Positions 33,731 through 43,646 are shown, counted from the stretch's first letter. The stretch is 64,000 nt of DNA from Microglena sp. YARC (GCA_022414725.1 CM039462.1:96292876-96356875), one strand, 5' to 3'. A program made the numbers and translations. The notes: generated by a model not told the origin, from the letters alone.

Positions 33731-34668
33731 GCTGTTGTAACATTTTATATTTGTGTGTATGTGTGGGGGTGGGGGTGGTGTGTGTTGGGGGATGTAGTGG
33801 GGTTGGGGTTGGGGTGGGGGGGATGCTCCCCCACGCGTACGGGAGGACTTTGACTTTGCTTGCACTCAGTCGATTTAATGCAAGCAGTGGGTTGGGGATG
33901 GAAATAGGGGGGGGGGGGGGGGGGGCTCCCCCACGCGCACGGGAGGACTTTGCTTGCACTTATTGGGTATGAGTCGTGGCTAGTGTGTGTGTGTGGGGGG
34001 GGGGGGGGGAGGGTGAAAGTGTGTGTGTGTGTGGGGGGGGGAATGCTCCCCCACGCGAACGGGAGGACACAGCGTGCACTAGGCCACATAATGTAAATTG
34101 TAACTTACGGTTTGACGTTTTTTACTTGATCTCGTACAGCCTTCCACGCTCGTGTCCCCAGAGCGGAGCTTCTCATGTAGAACTCTTTGCAAACATCGTA
34201 GCCATGAATCCTGCACGCGCACACCCATTATTGGATTGTTAAGTTCAAACAACATTTCGTTCACGGACAGCAACGGAGAAAAATAATTGTTAAGTACCTA
34301 GTTGACACCGTCCTTAGAGACGTTTGCATGTCTGGCTGGCTCGCCATTGCACCTAATTCAATGTAGCACCGTTGTTGCCTCCCTGTTGGATTGAGCTGGA
34401 TAAAGTCAGCTCGTCGTTTCTTAACAATGTCTCCAGGGACTGTGGTGTAACATTTGTTGATGCACTTGCAACGGATACCATGACCGTCTTCGTCTTCCTC
34501 GACTGTCTCGTTTTCTTCTTCGCTGTCTACCCTGGCTGTGTCGAATGCAAGTTGTCGTTCGACTACAGGCGATAGTGAACCGGATAGAAAAGTCGATAAC
34601 GACTGACCGATCGACATCAAGTTTGTAAGTAGTCCCCATCCTGTTCCTGGGGATGGTGTAGTGTCCAT
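33622..34668 (-). CDS. Outer transposase-like gene, exons 1-3
   Basis: ATG at 34668: MDTTPSPGTGWGLLTN, a Ser-rich stretch, an acidic run, then CKCINKCYTTVPGDIVKKRR (possible zinc ligands) to 34298. The 87-nt intron (34211-34297, GTACTT...GCAG) joins in phase to exon 2 (34210-34109). This reads RIHGYDVCKEFYMRSSALGT and resembles the VCxxFF-type block that precedes the nuclease domain in related proteins. The 433-nt intron 2 (34108-33676, GTAAGT...ATACAG) holds three GC-type dyads and long G runs. Exon 3 starts at 33675 (FEAAVVGRRMTTPTAKLTDA) and is cut at 33622 by the inner element; it continues at 23091. Splice phases agree at both junctions, which supports the model. Function inferred as DNA-binding N-terminus of a transposase. 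Confidence 0.72.
33826..34065. promoter_or_regulatory. Three CTCCC-N10-GGGAG dyads in intron 2 of the outer transposase gene
   Basis: Dyads at 33826-33845, 33926-33945 and 34046-34065, each followed by GACTT or GACAC. They are separated by G- and GT-rich tracts, including runs of more than 20 G (33703-33730, 33908-33925). The spacer is CCACGCG(T/C/A)AC, unlike the inner element. Confidence 0.82.
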
Positions 34669-35084
34669 TATACCCGCGCAGGCGATTAAATTTATCGGGA
34701 GAGTGACTGGAAGCAAAACATACATGTATAGACTGGATGCTCGCGGAGGTACTACTATGGATGCATCAGGGACCGTACCGCCGCAATCCAGGAACGGTAC
34801 ATATCAACTGCTGACATGCATCCACCATTATTTAGAACCATGCCTAAGGAAAGCGATGAAATTAATTCTCATCGCAGGCCAATTCACCCATTCTTATCTC
34901 AGGCCCCTCCTTCTAAATAGAAACACGCGATTTAACCATCTAACCCGCAACATTCACCAGCAGGGAGCACACACCGTAGAACCGTCACCCTCCCTGGACC
35001 TAATAGGGGAGTAGCATCGCAACAACAGCTAGCTGGGGGCACAGCGCAGCAGCAGGAGCAGCATCGCGCGGTTTGGGGGTGGGG
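34669..35084. other. 5' flank of the outer transposase gene
   Basis: Lies between the transposase ATG and the hairpin array. It may hold a divergent promoter for the two genes of the outer element, but I see no clear TATA or other signal. Confidence 0.4.
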
Positions 35085-36200
35085 GGCTCCCATACGCGTA
35101 CGGGAGGAATTTCGAAGCAATGAGGGTGAGATGAAGGGGGGGGGTGGGTGTGGGGTGGCGGGCTCCCCTTCGCGTACGGGAGGACTGCGCATGCACTGGG
35201 GGGTGGGGGGTGGGGTGGCGGGCTCCCCTTCGCGTACGGGAGGGCTGTGCATGCACTGGGGGGTGGGTGTGGGGTGGCGGGCTCCTCTTCGCGTACAGGA
35301 GGGCAGTGCATGCACTGGGGTGAATTGGGTGGGTGTTTGGGGGTGGGGGGCTCCCATACGCGTACGGGAGGAATTTCGAAGCAATGAGGGTGAGATGAAG
35401 GGGGGGGGTGTGGGGGGTGGCGGGCTCCCCTTTGCGTACGGAGGACTGCGCATGCACTGGGGGGTGGGTGTGGGGTGGCGGGCTCCCCTTCACGTACGGG
35501 AGGGCTGTGCATGCACTGGGGGGTGGGTGTGGGGTGGCGGGCTCCCCTTCGCGTACGGGAGGTCTGTGCATGCACTGGGGTGAATTGGGTGGGTGTTTGG
35601 GGGTGGGGGGCTCCCATACGCGTACGGGAGGAATTTCGAAGCAATGAGGGTGAGATGAAGGGGGGGGGGGTGTGGGGTGGCGGGCTCCCCTTTGCGTACG
35701 GGAGGACTGCGCATGCACTGGGGGGTGGGTGTGGGGTGGCGGGCTCCCCTTCGCGTACGGGAGGGCTGTGCATGCACTGGGGGGTGGGTGTGGGGTGGCG
35801 GGCTCCCCTTCGCGTACGGGAGGTCTGTGCATGCACTGGGGTGAATTGGGTGGGTGTTTGGGGGTGGGGGGCTCCCATACGCGTACGAGAGGAATTTCGA
35901 AGCAATGAGGGTGAGATGAAGGGGGGGGGGTGTGGGGTGGCGGGCTCCCCTTCGCGTACGGGAGGACTGCGCATGCACAGGGGGGTGGGTGTGGGGTGGC
36001 GGGCTCCCCTTCGCGTACGGGAGGGCTGTGCATGCACTGGGGGGTGGGTGTGGGGGTAGCGGGCTCCCCTTCGCGTACGGGAGGGCTGTGCATGCACTGG
36101 GGTGAATTGGGTGGGTGTTTGGGGGTGGGGGGCTCCCATACGCGTACGGGAGGAATTTCGAAGCAATGAGGGTGAGATGAAGGGGGGGGGGGGGGGGTGG
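35085..36200 (+). repeat. Hairpin minisatellite of the outer element
   Basis: About 18 dyads of the form CTCCC-N10-GGGAG with spacer CTTCGCGTAC or ATACGCGTAC. The basic unit is about 60 bp (GGTGGCGGGCTCCCCTTCGC ... GCATGCACTGGGG). Three or four units plus one GCTCCCATACGCGTACGGGA unit make a 260-bp higher-order repeat present about four times. Long Pro- or Gly-rich frames on both strands are repeat artefacts. Confidence 0.9.
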
Positions 36201-36205
36201 GGTAT

Positions 36206-37015
36206 CCACCGCTAAGGACGTGCATCATGTCCCCATTACGCGGATTGGGCCTGACTTCAAACCAGCTTCCAACACAGTGGCCATAGTCGGGACTTTCTCC
36301 ACTACTCGTGGCACGTCCGTGACAGCTTTGCGTGGTATGACGCCAAGTAACGGCCTGAAGGTCTATCTCCCACCAAGTGATGCTGACAAGAGCGTGTTTG
36401 GGCGCCCCGATATTAGCGGGTGCTCCATCGGTCCCCGGCAGGTTGGGTACAGCAGGAGATGTGTCGACGAATACCGATACCTCGTGCGAGAGTACAGCAA
36501 CAAAGGGAACTGGGTGATGTGCTTGCACACTGTAGATGGCTCAGGCATGCTGGCGGCATTGCTAGAGGGTAGGAGCGTCGTCGGTTTGGAGTCAGTCCCA
36601 CAGAGGCTTGGGGTCGCTACATGGCGTTTGAAGAAGTTTCATGCCACGGAGAAAGTCTTGCTCAAACATCACGCCGCCATGCAAGAGGCTGGTGATGACG
36701 CCAGAGCTAAGAATCTGGTGCACAAGCTCGTTGAAGATGACATGGAAAGAGCTGAGTAGCCTCATGCCTGCAAAGCCTAGTGATGACATGCTAGGCCGAG
36801 TGTGGGACGAGCTGAAAGGCTTACGTAAAGATCACAGCGGATCAAAGCTCTTTCCAACTATGACAGATGAGGAATTCAAGACCATTGGGGGCAGGATAGT
36901 TGAGAGTTGCACCGACATCGCCACAGCACAGGCATTCATCGACGAACCATCGGCCCTCTTGATCACCATTGGAAAAATGATGAAGCAGATGAAGAGCATG
37001 GCTGAGGGGGAATGA
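36206..37015 (+). CDS. Second gene of outer element, possible DNA-methyltransferase-like protein
   Basis: Frame from about 36206 (first ATG 36220) to the stop at 36759, about 180 residues: GPDFKPASNTVAIVGTFSTT, then VDEYRYLVREYSNKGNWVMC, LHTVDGSGMLAALLEGRSVV, GLESVPQRL. The block Gly-x-Trp-Val, then Asp-Gly-Ser-Gly, then an Ala-Leu-Leu-x-Gly-Arg-x-Val-Gly-Leu-Glu run, resembles the SAM-binding motif I and following strand of N6-adenine/N4-cytosine DNA methylases. No clear DPPY or SPPY catalytic motif is visible, so activity is doubtful. A second frame (36770-37015: PSDDMLGRVWDELKG ... MMKQMKSMAEGE) follows after a stop/frame change and is probably the C-terminus of the same protein. It lies right after the hairpin array, as the unknown exon does in the inner element, so an upstream exon is likely but not found. 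Confidence 0.5.
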
Positions 37016-37199
37016 GGTTGTAAAGCGGGCACGTGAATAATGGGATTAAGATGTTGTCAGGTTAGGAAGTAGGGTGATGTGTTCAGGTGCTAGGATAATG
37101 TTTTGTCGTGGTGGTGTAGTGCGTGGAGGTCTCGTAGAGTGCTGCAGCACCAATGTGGACCTACCCAAATGTGTGTCCTCCACCACCACCGTGAATGGG

Positions 37200-37450
37200 G
37201 CTGTGAGGCAGTGAGGTTGGAAGTATATGAGTTATAAGGTAATGAGTTTTGAGGTTATGATTTACGGTTTGGAGATTGCGAGGTTATGAGTTATGAGTTA
37301 CAAGGTAATGAGTTAAGAGTTCTGAGATTGCGAGGTTACGAGTTACGAATGATGAGTTACAAGGTAATGACTTATGAGGTTTTTATGTAAGAGTTCAGAG
37401 ATTGCGAGGTTATTAGTTACGATTTATGAGTTATGAGTTATGAGTTATGT
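37200..37450. repeat. GTTATGAG-type short repeats
   Basis: Imperfect repeats of GAGTTATGAG, GAGATTGCGAGGTTA and ACAAGGTAATGAGTT. The sequence between 37016 and 37200 shows nothing recognisable. Confidence 0.75.
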
Positions 37451-37507
37451 AACAAGATTCAATAATTGTCTAGGAATTGTCTCTTTCTCCAAAAACTAGA
37501 AAACAAT

Positions 37508-37676
37508 CTTATGTTTAAAAACATAAGATGATTCTAAGATAGTAAAGGAATTGTCTCTTTGTCGAAAAACTAGAAAACAATCTTATGTTCAAAAACATAA
37601 GAAGATTCGAAGAAATCCAGCAAAAACTCACAAATCAAGAAATTTGCCTAAACGGTCTTTTGATTTGAATCATAAG
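37508..37676. promoter_or_regulatory. Subterminal CTTAT-N10-ATAAG dyads, right end of outer element
   Basis: Exact dyads at 37508-37527 and 37582-37601, 74 bp apart, and one with a single mismatch (CTTTT) at 37657-37676. The 74-bp spacing is the same as at the right end of the inner element. Confidence 0.78.
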
Positions 37677-37735
37677 ATTCCACAAATTTAGAAGCATCCA
37701 CAAAATCGGCCGGGAAGCAGGAACGCCCATTACAT

Positions 37736-38813
37736 CTGGAGGAACACGCACCCGACTGCCAAAGACTTCACACATTGGAGCAATTCCGCCTCATCGGGCG
37801 GTAGGCTTGACCGCTGGCTGGCTTCAGGCTCCCTCCTAGCCCTCTTCACAGCCACTTCCTCCATTCTCCCTACCTCTGGCTTTCTCTCTGACCACCGCCC
37901 TGTGTCTATAACCCTCTCCTTCCTAGGCCACGCTCCACCCAAGGGCCAAGGGCTGCAAGGGTTCCCCCTCCTCCTCCTCAACATTCCAGAAGCTTGTGAT
38001 GAGCTCAAGAACATCATCGCTTCACAATCCCTCCATCTAAACCTCTTACCCGATTCAGACATCGTCACAAAATGGGACAACATGAAGGAAGTTATTCGCA
38101 CCAGCAGTTGGGCCATTTACAAGAAGCATCGCCGTGCCCGCCAGCGTGCCGCCCGCTTAGCAGAGGACGACGCCCGGCAGGAATTCTCACTGGTGCATTT
38201 CTCCCCCGATGCAATTTCTTTCCTGGCACGCCTCAACATAGCCAAGGCTAAGGCATTAGCAGCAACACTCGCTTGGCAGCAACTCCTTGCTCCAATGCTC
38301 AAAGCTCTACCTATCCTTGAGCACACTTTTGGGGATTCATCTTCCTTCTACTTCCACCACCTTTCCCGTTCCCCTCACCCCCCAGTCCACATCAAGCTTA
38401 TCCAGCCTCCAGGGCCACCCCAGCATCACCCCCTTTCTGTGGCTGACCTCTCTTCAATGATAGGAGTCAACATAGGACTGGAGTATGCTCGGGACTTTTA
38501 TAGTGCTGATTCCTCCTTTGGACTGTATCGTCCAAACCCTCACATCACCCAGGCTAACCAGGATCTTCTGCTCACATCCCTCCCTCGTCCCCTCCCCCCT
38601 AGTTATGCAGCCCTTGCAGAAGGTGTCAATGGCGATGGCCTAATCACATCAGAGGAGATGGACCTTGCCATCCGCTCTGCTTCTCGAGGCTCCAGCCCAG
38701 GTTATGACGGACTTCCCTTTGAAGTCTACAATGCGTTCCATGAAGAACTGTCCCCGATCCTTCAAAGGGTTTTCAACTCTGCCTTCCAAGATCAAGTTAA
38801 CTCGGCCCCCTAG
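37736..38813 (+). pseudogene. LINE-A2 ORF2: end of endonuclease, linker and start of RT
   Basis: Resumes the frame broken at 21497: WRNTHPTAKDFTHWSNSASS, then FLSDHRPVSITLSF, which holds the SDH motif that completes the AP endonuclease. About 250 residues of basic linker follow (KKHRRARQRAARL, IAKAKALAATLAW), then SRGSSPGYDGLPFEVYNAF, the start of the RT domain. A stop at 38811 with a frame change near 38815 interrupts the protein. One further frame difference lies near 37900. Confidence 0.87.
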
Positions 38814-38818
38814 CACCC

Positions 38819-39594
38819 CTCCTTCAGGGAACCATCTGCCTTCTCCACAAGACTGGTCAGCCCCAAGACTCCCTCGCAGGTTACCGTCCTATCACCCTTC
38901 TCAATTGCGACCTTACACTGATCCTTTTGATCATGGCTCACCGGCTGCAACGCCCATTGGAATATCTAATCGACGTCACTGAATCAGCTTTCCTCCGTGG
39001 CAGAGACATCAGTGACAACATCCGCTATCACCTAGGCTTGGCTGCGCGCTTGAAAGAGCTTGGCTTACCAGGCTGGTTGCTGCATTCTGACCTCACTAAA
39101 GCTTATGATTCTGTCAACAGGGGATGGCTCCTAAAGACAATGTCAGCCATGGGATTCAATAGTGCAGGCATCACGCGCTGGTGCGATATCCTCATGAATG
39201 GCAGCTCTACGCGAGTGCGTCTCAACGGTTTCTTCACTACCACCTTCCCCAACACTTCCGGCTTCCCTCAGGGTGGGGCCTTGAGCTGTAATCAATGGGT
39301 CATCATCTTTGAGCCCTTCATCACCTACAATAACCAACTGAGATCTTGTGGAACTCTGCAATCCTTCCGTCTTCCCTCAGGAGAGTTGGCCCCTGCCACC
39401 CTCTCGTTTGCTGACGATGGCAAGCACTTTGTCCTCAACCCAGCCACAGATGGGCCTATCATCAAGGAGACATACGTCGTAGCCAATTCGGCTGGCTTAC
39501 CCGCCCAGTCTGTTCCCAAGACCCGTCTTCTGCTTCTTCAACTTCCCCCAGACATACCCCTCGCTGCAGATCTGGACCCCGCCCTTGGCACCCC
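38819..39594 (+). pseudogene. LINE-A2 ORF2: reverse transcriptase domain
   Basis: MAHRLQRPLEYLIDVTESAF, RGRDISDNIRYHLG, then LHSDLTKAYDSVNRGWLLKT with the first catalytic Asp. Next come NTSGFPQGGALSCNQW and LSFADDGKHFVL, where the FADD box replaces the usual YADD. All RT palm motifs are visible, unlike copy A1. A short frame break lies at 38820-38925. Reverse transcription primed at the nicked target is the expected role. Confidence 0.88.
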
Positions 39595-39607
39595 AAAAAA
39601 AAAAAAA
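39595..39607 (+). mobile_element. Poly(A)-only insertion in ORF2
   Basis: GGCACC is followed by CC, 13 A and CCCATCAC, while LINE-A1 has GGCACCCATCAC at the same point (12826-12837, complement). The insert is therefore about 14 bases, nearly pure A, with a CCC duplication. Confidence 0.75.
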
Positions 39608-42130
39608 CCCATCACTTGACTGGCTACCACCTCCATCCCCCAGACACACCTCACAGATTGCTGGGCGTGCCGTTCGGTGCAGACACTGCCCCTTTGCAAG
39701 GCTGCAGCCTACCAGCACATGCCCCATAGCATCTCACGTGCAGCAGCTCCATGGCTCTCACGCAATCTCAATGTTATTGGAAGGGCGCATGTGGCTATGC
39801 AATGCTTGGCTTCCAAGTTCATCTTCTAGGCTAACTTTGCTTCACCACCAGCGCCTCTCCGCCAGCAGTTGCAATCTTCTCTCAATGCCTTTGTTGCAAC
39901 CTCTAGCCTGCAGGAGGAGGAATCACCACGTCCAGGACACCTCTTCCCCCGCTTCGGGACAGCCGTCCTTCCTTTTCATCGAGGAGGGCTTGCTGTACCC
40001 CATCTTGCTTCCCACTCGGCTGCTATGCTGGCCAAGACCACATGGCTCCTCTTCAGTTACACAGGTCACCCCTGGCAGCAGCTCTACCGTCACGAGATTT
40101 CTTGGGCTGTGCGCCTTCCTCCAGGTCGGGCAAGTGGATACCATGCCCTGGTTACCGCCCCGTCTTCTGTGGACATCGCCTCAATCACCACCAACTTGGC
40201 CCGGGAAAGTGCAGAGGCTTTTCTCTTGCTGAACATTCGTAGAATTATCGCTCCGCCCATGCAGTGCCCCCAATCCATCCTACTGGAAACCACCTTCAAC
40301 AACACCCGTCCTTTTCCGTCCATGCCCATCATCTCAAACCAAGTGCTCTCCTCCCAAGCACTCTCGTGGCACCGTCTCAAGGACATCAGCTCAGCTCATC
40401 AACAACGAGCTCACCTTGTTTTTGCAGTTTCTCCCTTAGTTTGCTTCCCCTAGTTCAGTTTCCACCCTTAGTTGCCTCCTTAGTTTCCTCCTCAGTTGCC
40501 TCCTTAGTCCCCCCCCCCCCCCCCTCCCCCCCTTTTTTCTCTTAGTTTCTTGCATAGTTTTCCTTTTAGTCCTCCTTAGTTTGCATCTCCTCTTTCAGTC
40601 TTCTGATCCGGTGACTGTTAGAGGTTGCAATGTTTTGGCCCCCCCCTTCATAGGTCTTTTTTCTTAGTAGTCCTAGCCCCTTCTCTTGGGCTTCCTGTTT
40701 TGGGCTTCTTCCTTGCCTCTCTGGTTTGTTTGTCTTCTGTCCCTGTCCTCCTTTGTCCCTTACGTCGCCCAGGTGATGTCCGTCCCTTAGCTGTCCCTTA
40801 GCCGTTCTTGACTTTTTCTTTGGTCTTTTCTCCTTGGTCACAAAGGGCTAGGTTTTATCAGTTGCGCCTTTTCCTGGTTCCCCCCTTTGTAAAAAAAAAA
40901 AAAAAAAAAAAAAAACCTCCCTCCCGCTGCTGTCCAAGACCTTGACTTCATCCTCTCCTCTCTGCCAGACCCCTGGCGGGATGCTGTCCTCCTTCCTGAA
41001 CTTCCACCTCCCAAATGGAAGCTCTTTCCCGCTGTGGCCCCTGCTGGTCCCCTTGCAGAGGGGCCAGATCCCCTCACTGGAGAGGACCGTCTTAGGGAGG
41101 TCTGGCCCTCTGGCCGATTACACCCTCTCACACTTCCTGCCCTTCCCCCCCAAGGACACCCCCAAGCTGCCCTCATCACCCTACGCAAGAAACCTCAAGA
41201 AGCATAGTTACGGGCAGACTTTGAGGAGCAGCTGATCCAGCAAAGCCTCCCCCCACACCAGAGGCAAGAGCTCTTGGAACCATGGCTGGTTGGTCTTTGG
41301 GAGGACCTCCAACTGGACCCAACAACATGGGGTCTCCACCTCCATGATGATACTGAGGTGAACCTTCTTGAAATCTCTGTGCGCCAAGCACGGCAGGCCC
41401 TTCTTCACCAACATATCATGCAACAAAGCCCCAGTTCCCACCATTTTGTGCCAGGTTATACCGAGGAACGTGCTGCTTGGCCCAGGCTGTGGAGCATTCT
41501 ACCCCCCTCCACCTTGGACACTCACCCTAGCACTAACCCTGACCTGCGAGGCCTCCGTGGTCTTGAATCCCGATGGATTGCCTCAGCAACAGAGAGAGCG
41601 CTCGTTGTCACCCCTATTCCAGTCCCCTCCCCTGAAGACCTCCCACATAACGCTTGGGTGGACTTACAACGTGTCCGCCCCTCCCGTCCAGGCCCAGCGG
41701 AGAGAACTGCTCAAAGACAAGACGAACCTCAAGTCTCCCTCCCTCTACGTGCAGGCTTTTCGCAGGTGTGGGTACGCCTCGCTGACAAGACTCTCCACCG
41801 TCCTTATACCATCACTTGCCGGAGCTTGCTTCATGGCACCCTGGGCTGCAATGCGTTCCTTGCTCATGTACGAGGACGCTTCCAACGGGTCAACCAAGAC
41901 GACCCCCCCCTCCATAGTCTGCTCCAGCCCTGACTGATTGCAGCTGCACACTGCTGACACCATGTCTCACGCTTTCTTGGAATGCCCTGATTCTGCCCCT
42001 GTCATAGACTGGCTCCTTTCCACTTGGGAGACCCTCACCGGTGGCAGCGCCTTCCTCGTTGCCCCTTCTTCCTCCTCGGTGACGACATCACCCTTTGGCC
42101 CGGGACACCCCCTCCTCCCTCTACCCTAAG
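39608..42130 (+). pseudogene. LINE-A2 ORF2: C-terminal region
   Basis: Collinear with A1 12835-10850. It has an early in-frame stop at 39828 (CAG to TAG) and several frameshifts. The region is split by a LINE-A 3' end at 40416-40915. Late words are RGLRGLESRWIASATERALV, LHTADTMSHAFLECP and PVIDWL. The Cys/His spacing at the end (CSSPD...HAFLEC) is like the zinc knuckle that closes many LINE ORF2 proteins. Confidence 0.82.
40416..40915 (+). mobile_element. LINE-A 3' end inserted in LINE-A2
   Basis: 500 bp between CTCACC and CCTCCCTCCC, contiguous in A1. It begins in the TTTTTGCAGTTTCTCCC part of the 3' UTR and ends in the terminal stem-loop and 25 A. It closely resembles 13729-14395, so LINE-A has been active recently. 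Confidence 0.88.
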
Positions 42131-43088
42131 GTTGTGGTCCTTCCTGCGTATAACCACCTTGGGCGCGATATGGCAGGTCCGTTCGTCCCGGGCTGTAAAA
42201 AAAAAAAAAAAAGACTGGACCATTCTGAGCCCCTTCACCACAAGGCTATCTGCCTTGCCCTTGGCCACCTTCCCCAAGCCATCACCAGGGACTGGATGCG
42301 CACCCAGACGGATCTTCGACACCTTGATAATGGCGCCTTCTGTCAAGATTGGTGGCGTGGCCTAGATTGCTCTCTCACAGTGGCTTCCTTTGCAAGCTTA
42401 TGGGCCACCCCCCCGATCTTTTGCACCATGATTGGGGTCACTCCCGGTGACCAGGAGCCTGATACCCGCACAATGGAAATGACAATCCCCATAACCCCAG
42501 CGCTCCCTACAATCCCAGACCCAGTCCTAGACCCAGACCAAGACCCAGACCCAGCCCAAGCCCTAGATCTAGACCATGATCTGGACCAAGATCAAGGTCC
42601 AGATCTGAGCTAAGATCCAGATCAAGATCTAGATCTTGATATTGCTTCTGTCTACGTTCTTGTTGTTTACCTGACCAGTCTATTCTTTTAGGGTTTCGCT
42701 CTGCCTTCAGTTGACTTTATTCTTTTCTGGTTGCGTCCAAGCTTTTGGCTTGTTTACGCAGTTTCTCCCTTAGTTTGCTTCCCTCGTTCAGTTTCCACCC
42801 TTAGTTCCCTCCTTAGTTTCCCCCTAAGTTTCTTCCTTGGTTACCCCCCCCCTCCCCCCTTTTCGCATAGTTTTCCTTCTAGTCGTCCTTAGTTTGCATC
42901 TCCTCTTTCAGTCTTCTGATCCAGTGACTGATAAAGGTTGCAATGTTTTTTTGTCCCGGCCCCTCGTCTTCGGTCTTTTTCTTAGTAGTCCTAGCCACTT
43001 CTCTTGGGCTTACTGTTTTGGGCTTCTTCCTTGTCTCTCTCTTCCTGTCCTCCTTTGTCCCTTTAGTTGCCCAAGTGGTGTCAGTTCC
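42131..43088 (+). mobile_element. LINE-A2 3' region
   Basis: After the HAFLEC block come a trace of coding sequence, the GACCCAGACC/AGATCTAGACC tandem repeats (42520-42640) and the C/T-rich 3' UTR. At 42195-42212 a short TGTA plus 16 A replaces ACA of copy A1 and looks like a minimal LINE tail insertion. A2 is truncated at 43088, about 150 bp before its expected stem-loop, where an inverted LINE-A tail begins. Confidence 0.8.
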
Positions 43089-43125
43089 TTTTTTTTTTTT
43101 TTTTTTTTTTTTACAAAGGGGGGAA
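43089..43125 (-). mobile_element. 3' tip of LINE-A copy A3
   Basis: Poly(T) then ACAAAGGGGGGAA, the inverted LINE-A terminus. It continues at 48619 beyond copia 1b: joining GGGAA to CCAGCAAAAGGCGCAACTG regenerates the normal LINE-A tail. Confidence 0.85.
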
Positions 43126-43646
43126 TGAAGAATAAATAGGCTGGGGACCAGAGAGAGAGTAAGTGGTGATTACATCAGAAACAAAACAACTACAAAGAGA
43201 AGCGAATGCCTTAGACCTGACAAGTGGGAACAGGCAATGTACAAGAAGCAGGCAAAGAGCCTTCAATATCTAAGCAAAGCAATTAGAACTAAGAGTCAGA
43301 GTATCAAAGCAGAGAGAAAGAGAGAGCTGCAAACAAAGCTGAACAACTAGCTTTGAACAAATGTCAGATGCGCGCGAACAGATTCGCTCGGTCAGATGCG
43401 CGCGAACAAATGCGCGCGAGTCTCAGCTTTCTGGAGCACCAAAGATCATAGCAAGAGACGCAGTAATGGCAGTAGAACAGTAAATCTTACCTGGGGACCA
43501 GAGAGAGAGTAAGTGGTACTCAGCTCTCGTGGGTCCCCTTTTATACTGTTCGGGAGGGAATTTACGGAAGGCATCTTTGGAAGATTCCACCGGTAGATTC
43601 CTTCAGTAGCTACCGCGAAGCATCCATAAACCGGCCATTGGTCTAA
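43126..43646 (-). repeat. 3' LTR of copia 1b, internally deleted
   Basis: Begins TGAAGAATAAATAGG and follows the family LTR to CCGGCCATTGG, then jumps to TCTAAC, the LTR terminus. About 205 bp are missing, exactly the part that carries the tRNA-like segment in the partner LTR. Confidence 0.82.

Larger units (their letters stand above)
21498..37731 (-). mobile_element. Outer DNA transposon with 29-bp TIRs and ACAT target duplication
   Basis: Left end AATGGGCGTTCCTGCTTCCC then GGCCGATTT, and the right end is its exact inverse for 29 bp. Flanks are ACAT on both sides (21494-21497 and 37732-37735). Removing the element and one ACAT joins LQDI to WRNTHPTAKDF of the LINE-A endonuclease in frame, which fixes the borders. 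It encodes a spliced transposase-like gene on the - strand (34668 to 21892, interrupted by the inner element and internally deleted) and a separate + strand gene (36206-37015). It also holds a 1.1-kb hairpin-repeat array. Its own length without the inner element is about 5.7 kb. TSD length and TIR do not match a superfamily I can name with confidence; Sola-type elements also make 4-bp duplications. Confidence 0.92.
18679..43088 (+). mobile_element. LINE-A copy A2, long copy split by several insertions
   Basis: After removing the insertions at 20353-20503, 20785-21220, 21498-37731, 40416-40915 and two poly(A) tracts, the pieces join into one non-LTR retrotransposon of about 7 kb. It has a Pro/Ser/Ala-rich ORF1 with a RING-H2, an AP-type endonuclease, an RT with FADD and a C-terminal zinc-knuckle-like region. 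A 3' UTR with AGATCT repeats follows, cut at 43088 just before the expected terminal stem-loop. Its RT motifs are closest in style to the L1-like group, but I cannot place it in a clade by eye. Confidence 0.85.

Noticed and set aside
35000..36528. 388-499 residue Pro/His-rich ORFs on the - strand
   Set aside because: They follow the 60/260-bp hairpin repeat through all frames. Gly-rich counterparts exist on the + strand, and no domain is visible.
21498..37731. TA target-site duplication (Tc1/mariner type)
   Set aside because: The sequence TA|ATGGG...CCCAT|TA fits formally, but removal with TA leaves the LINE frame broken. ACAT restores it, and the inner element independently shows a 4-bp duplication.
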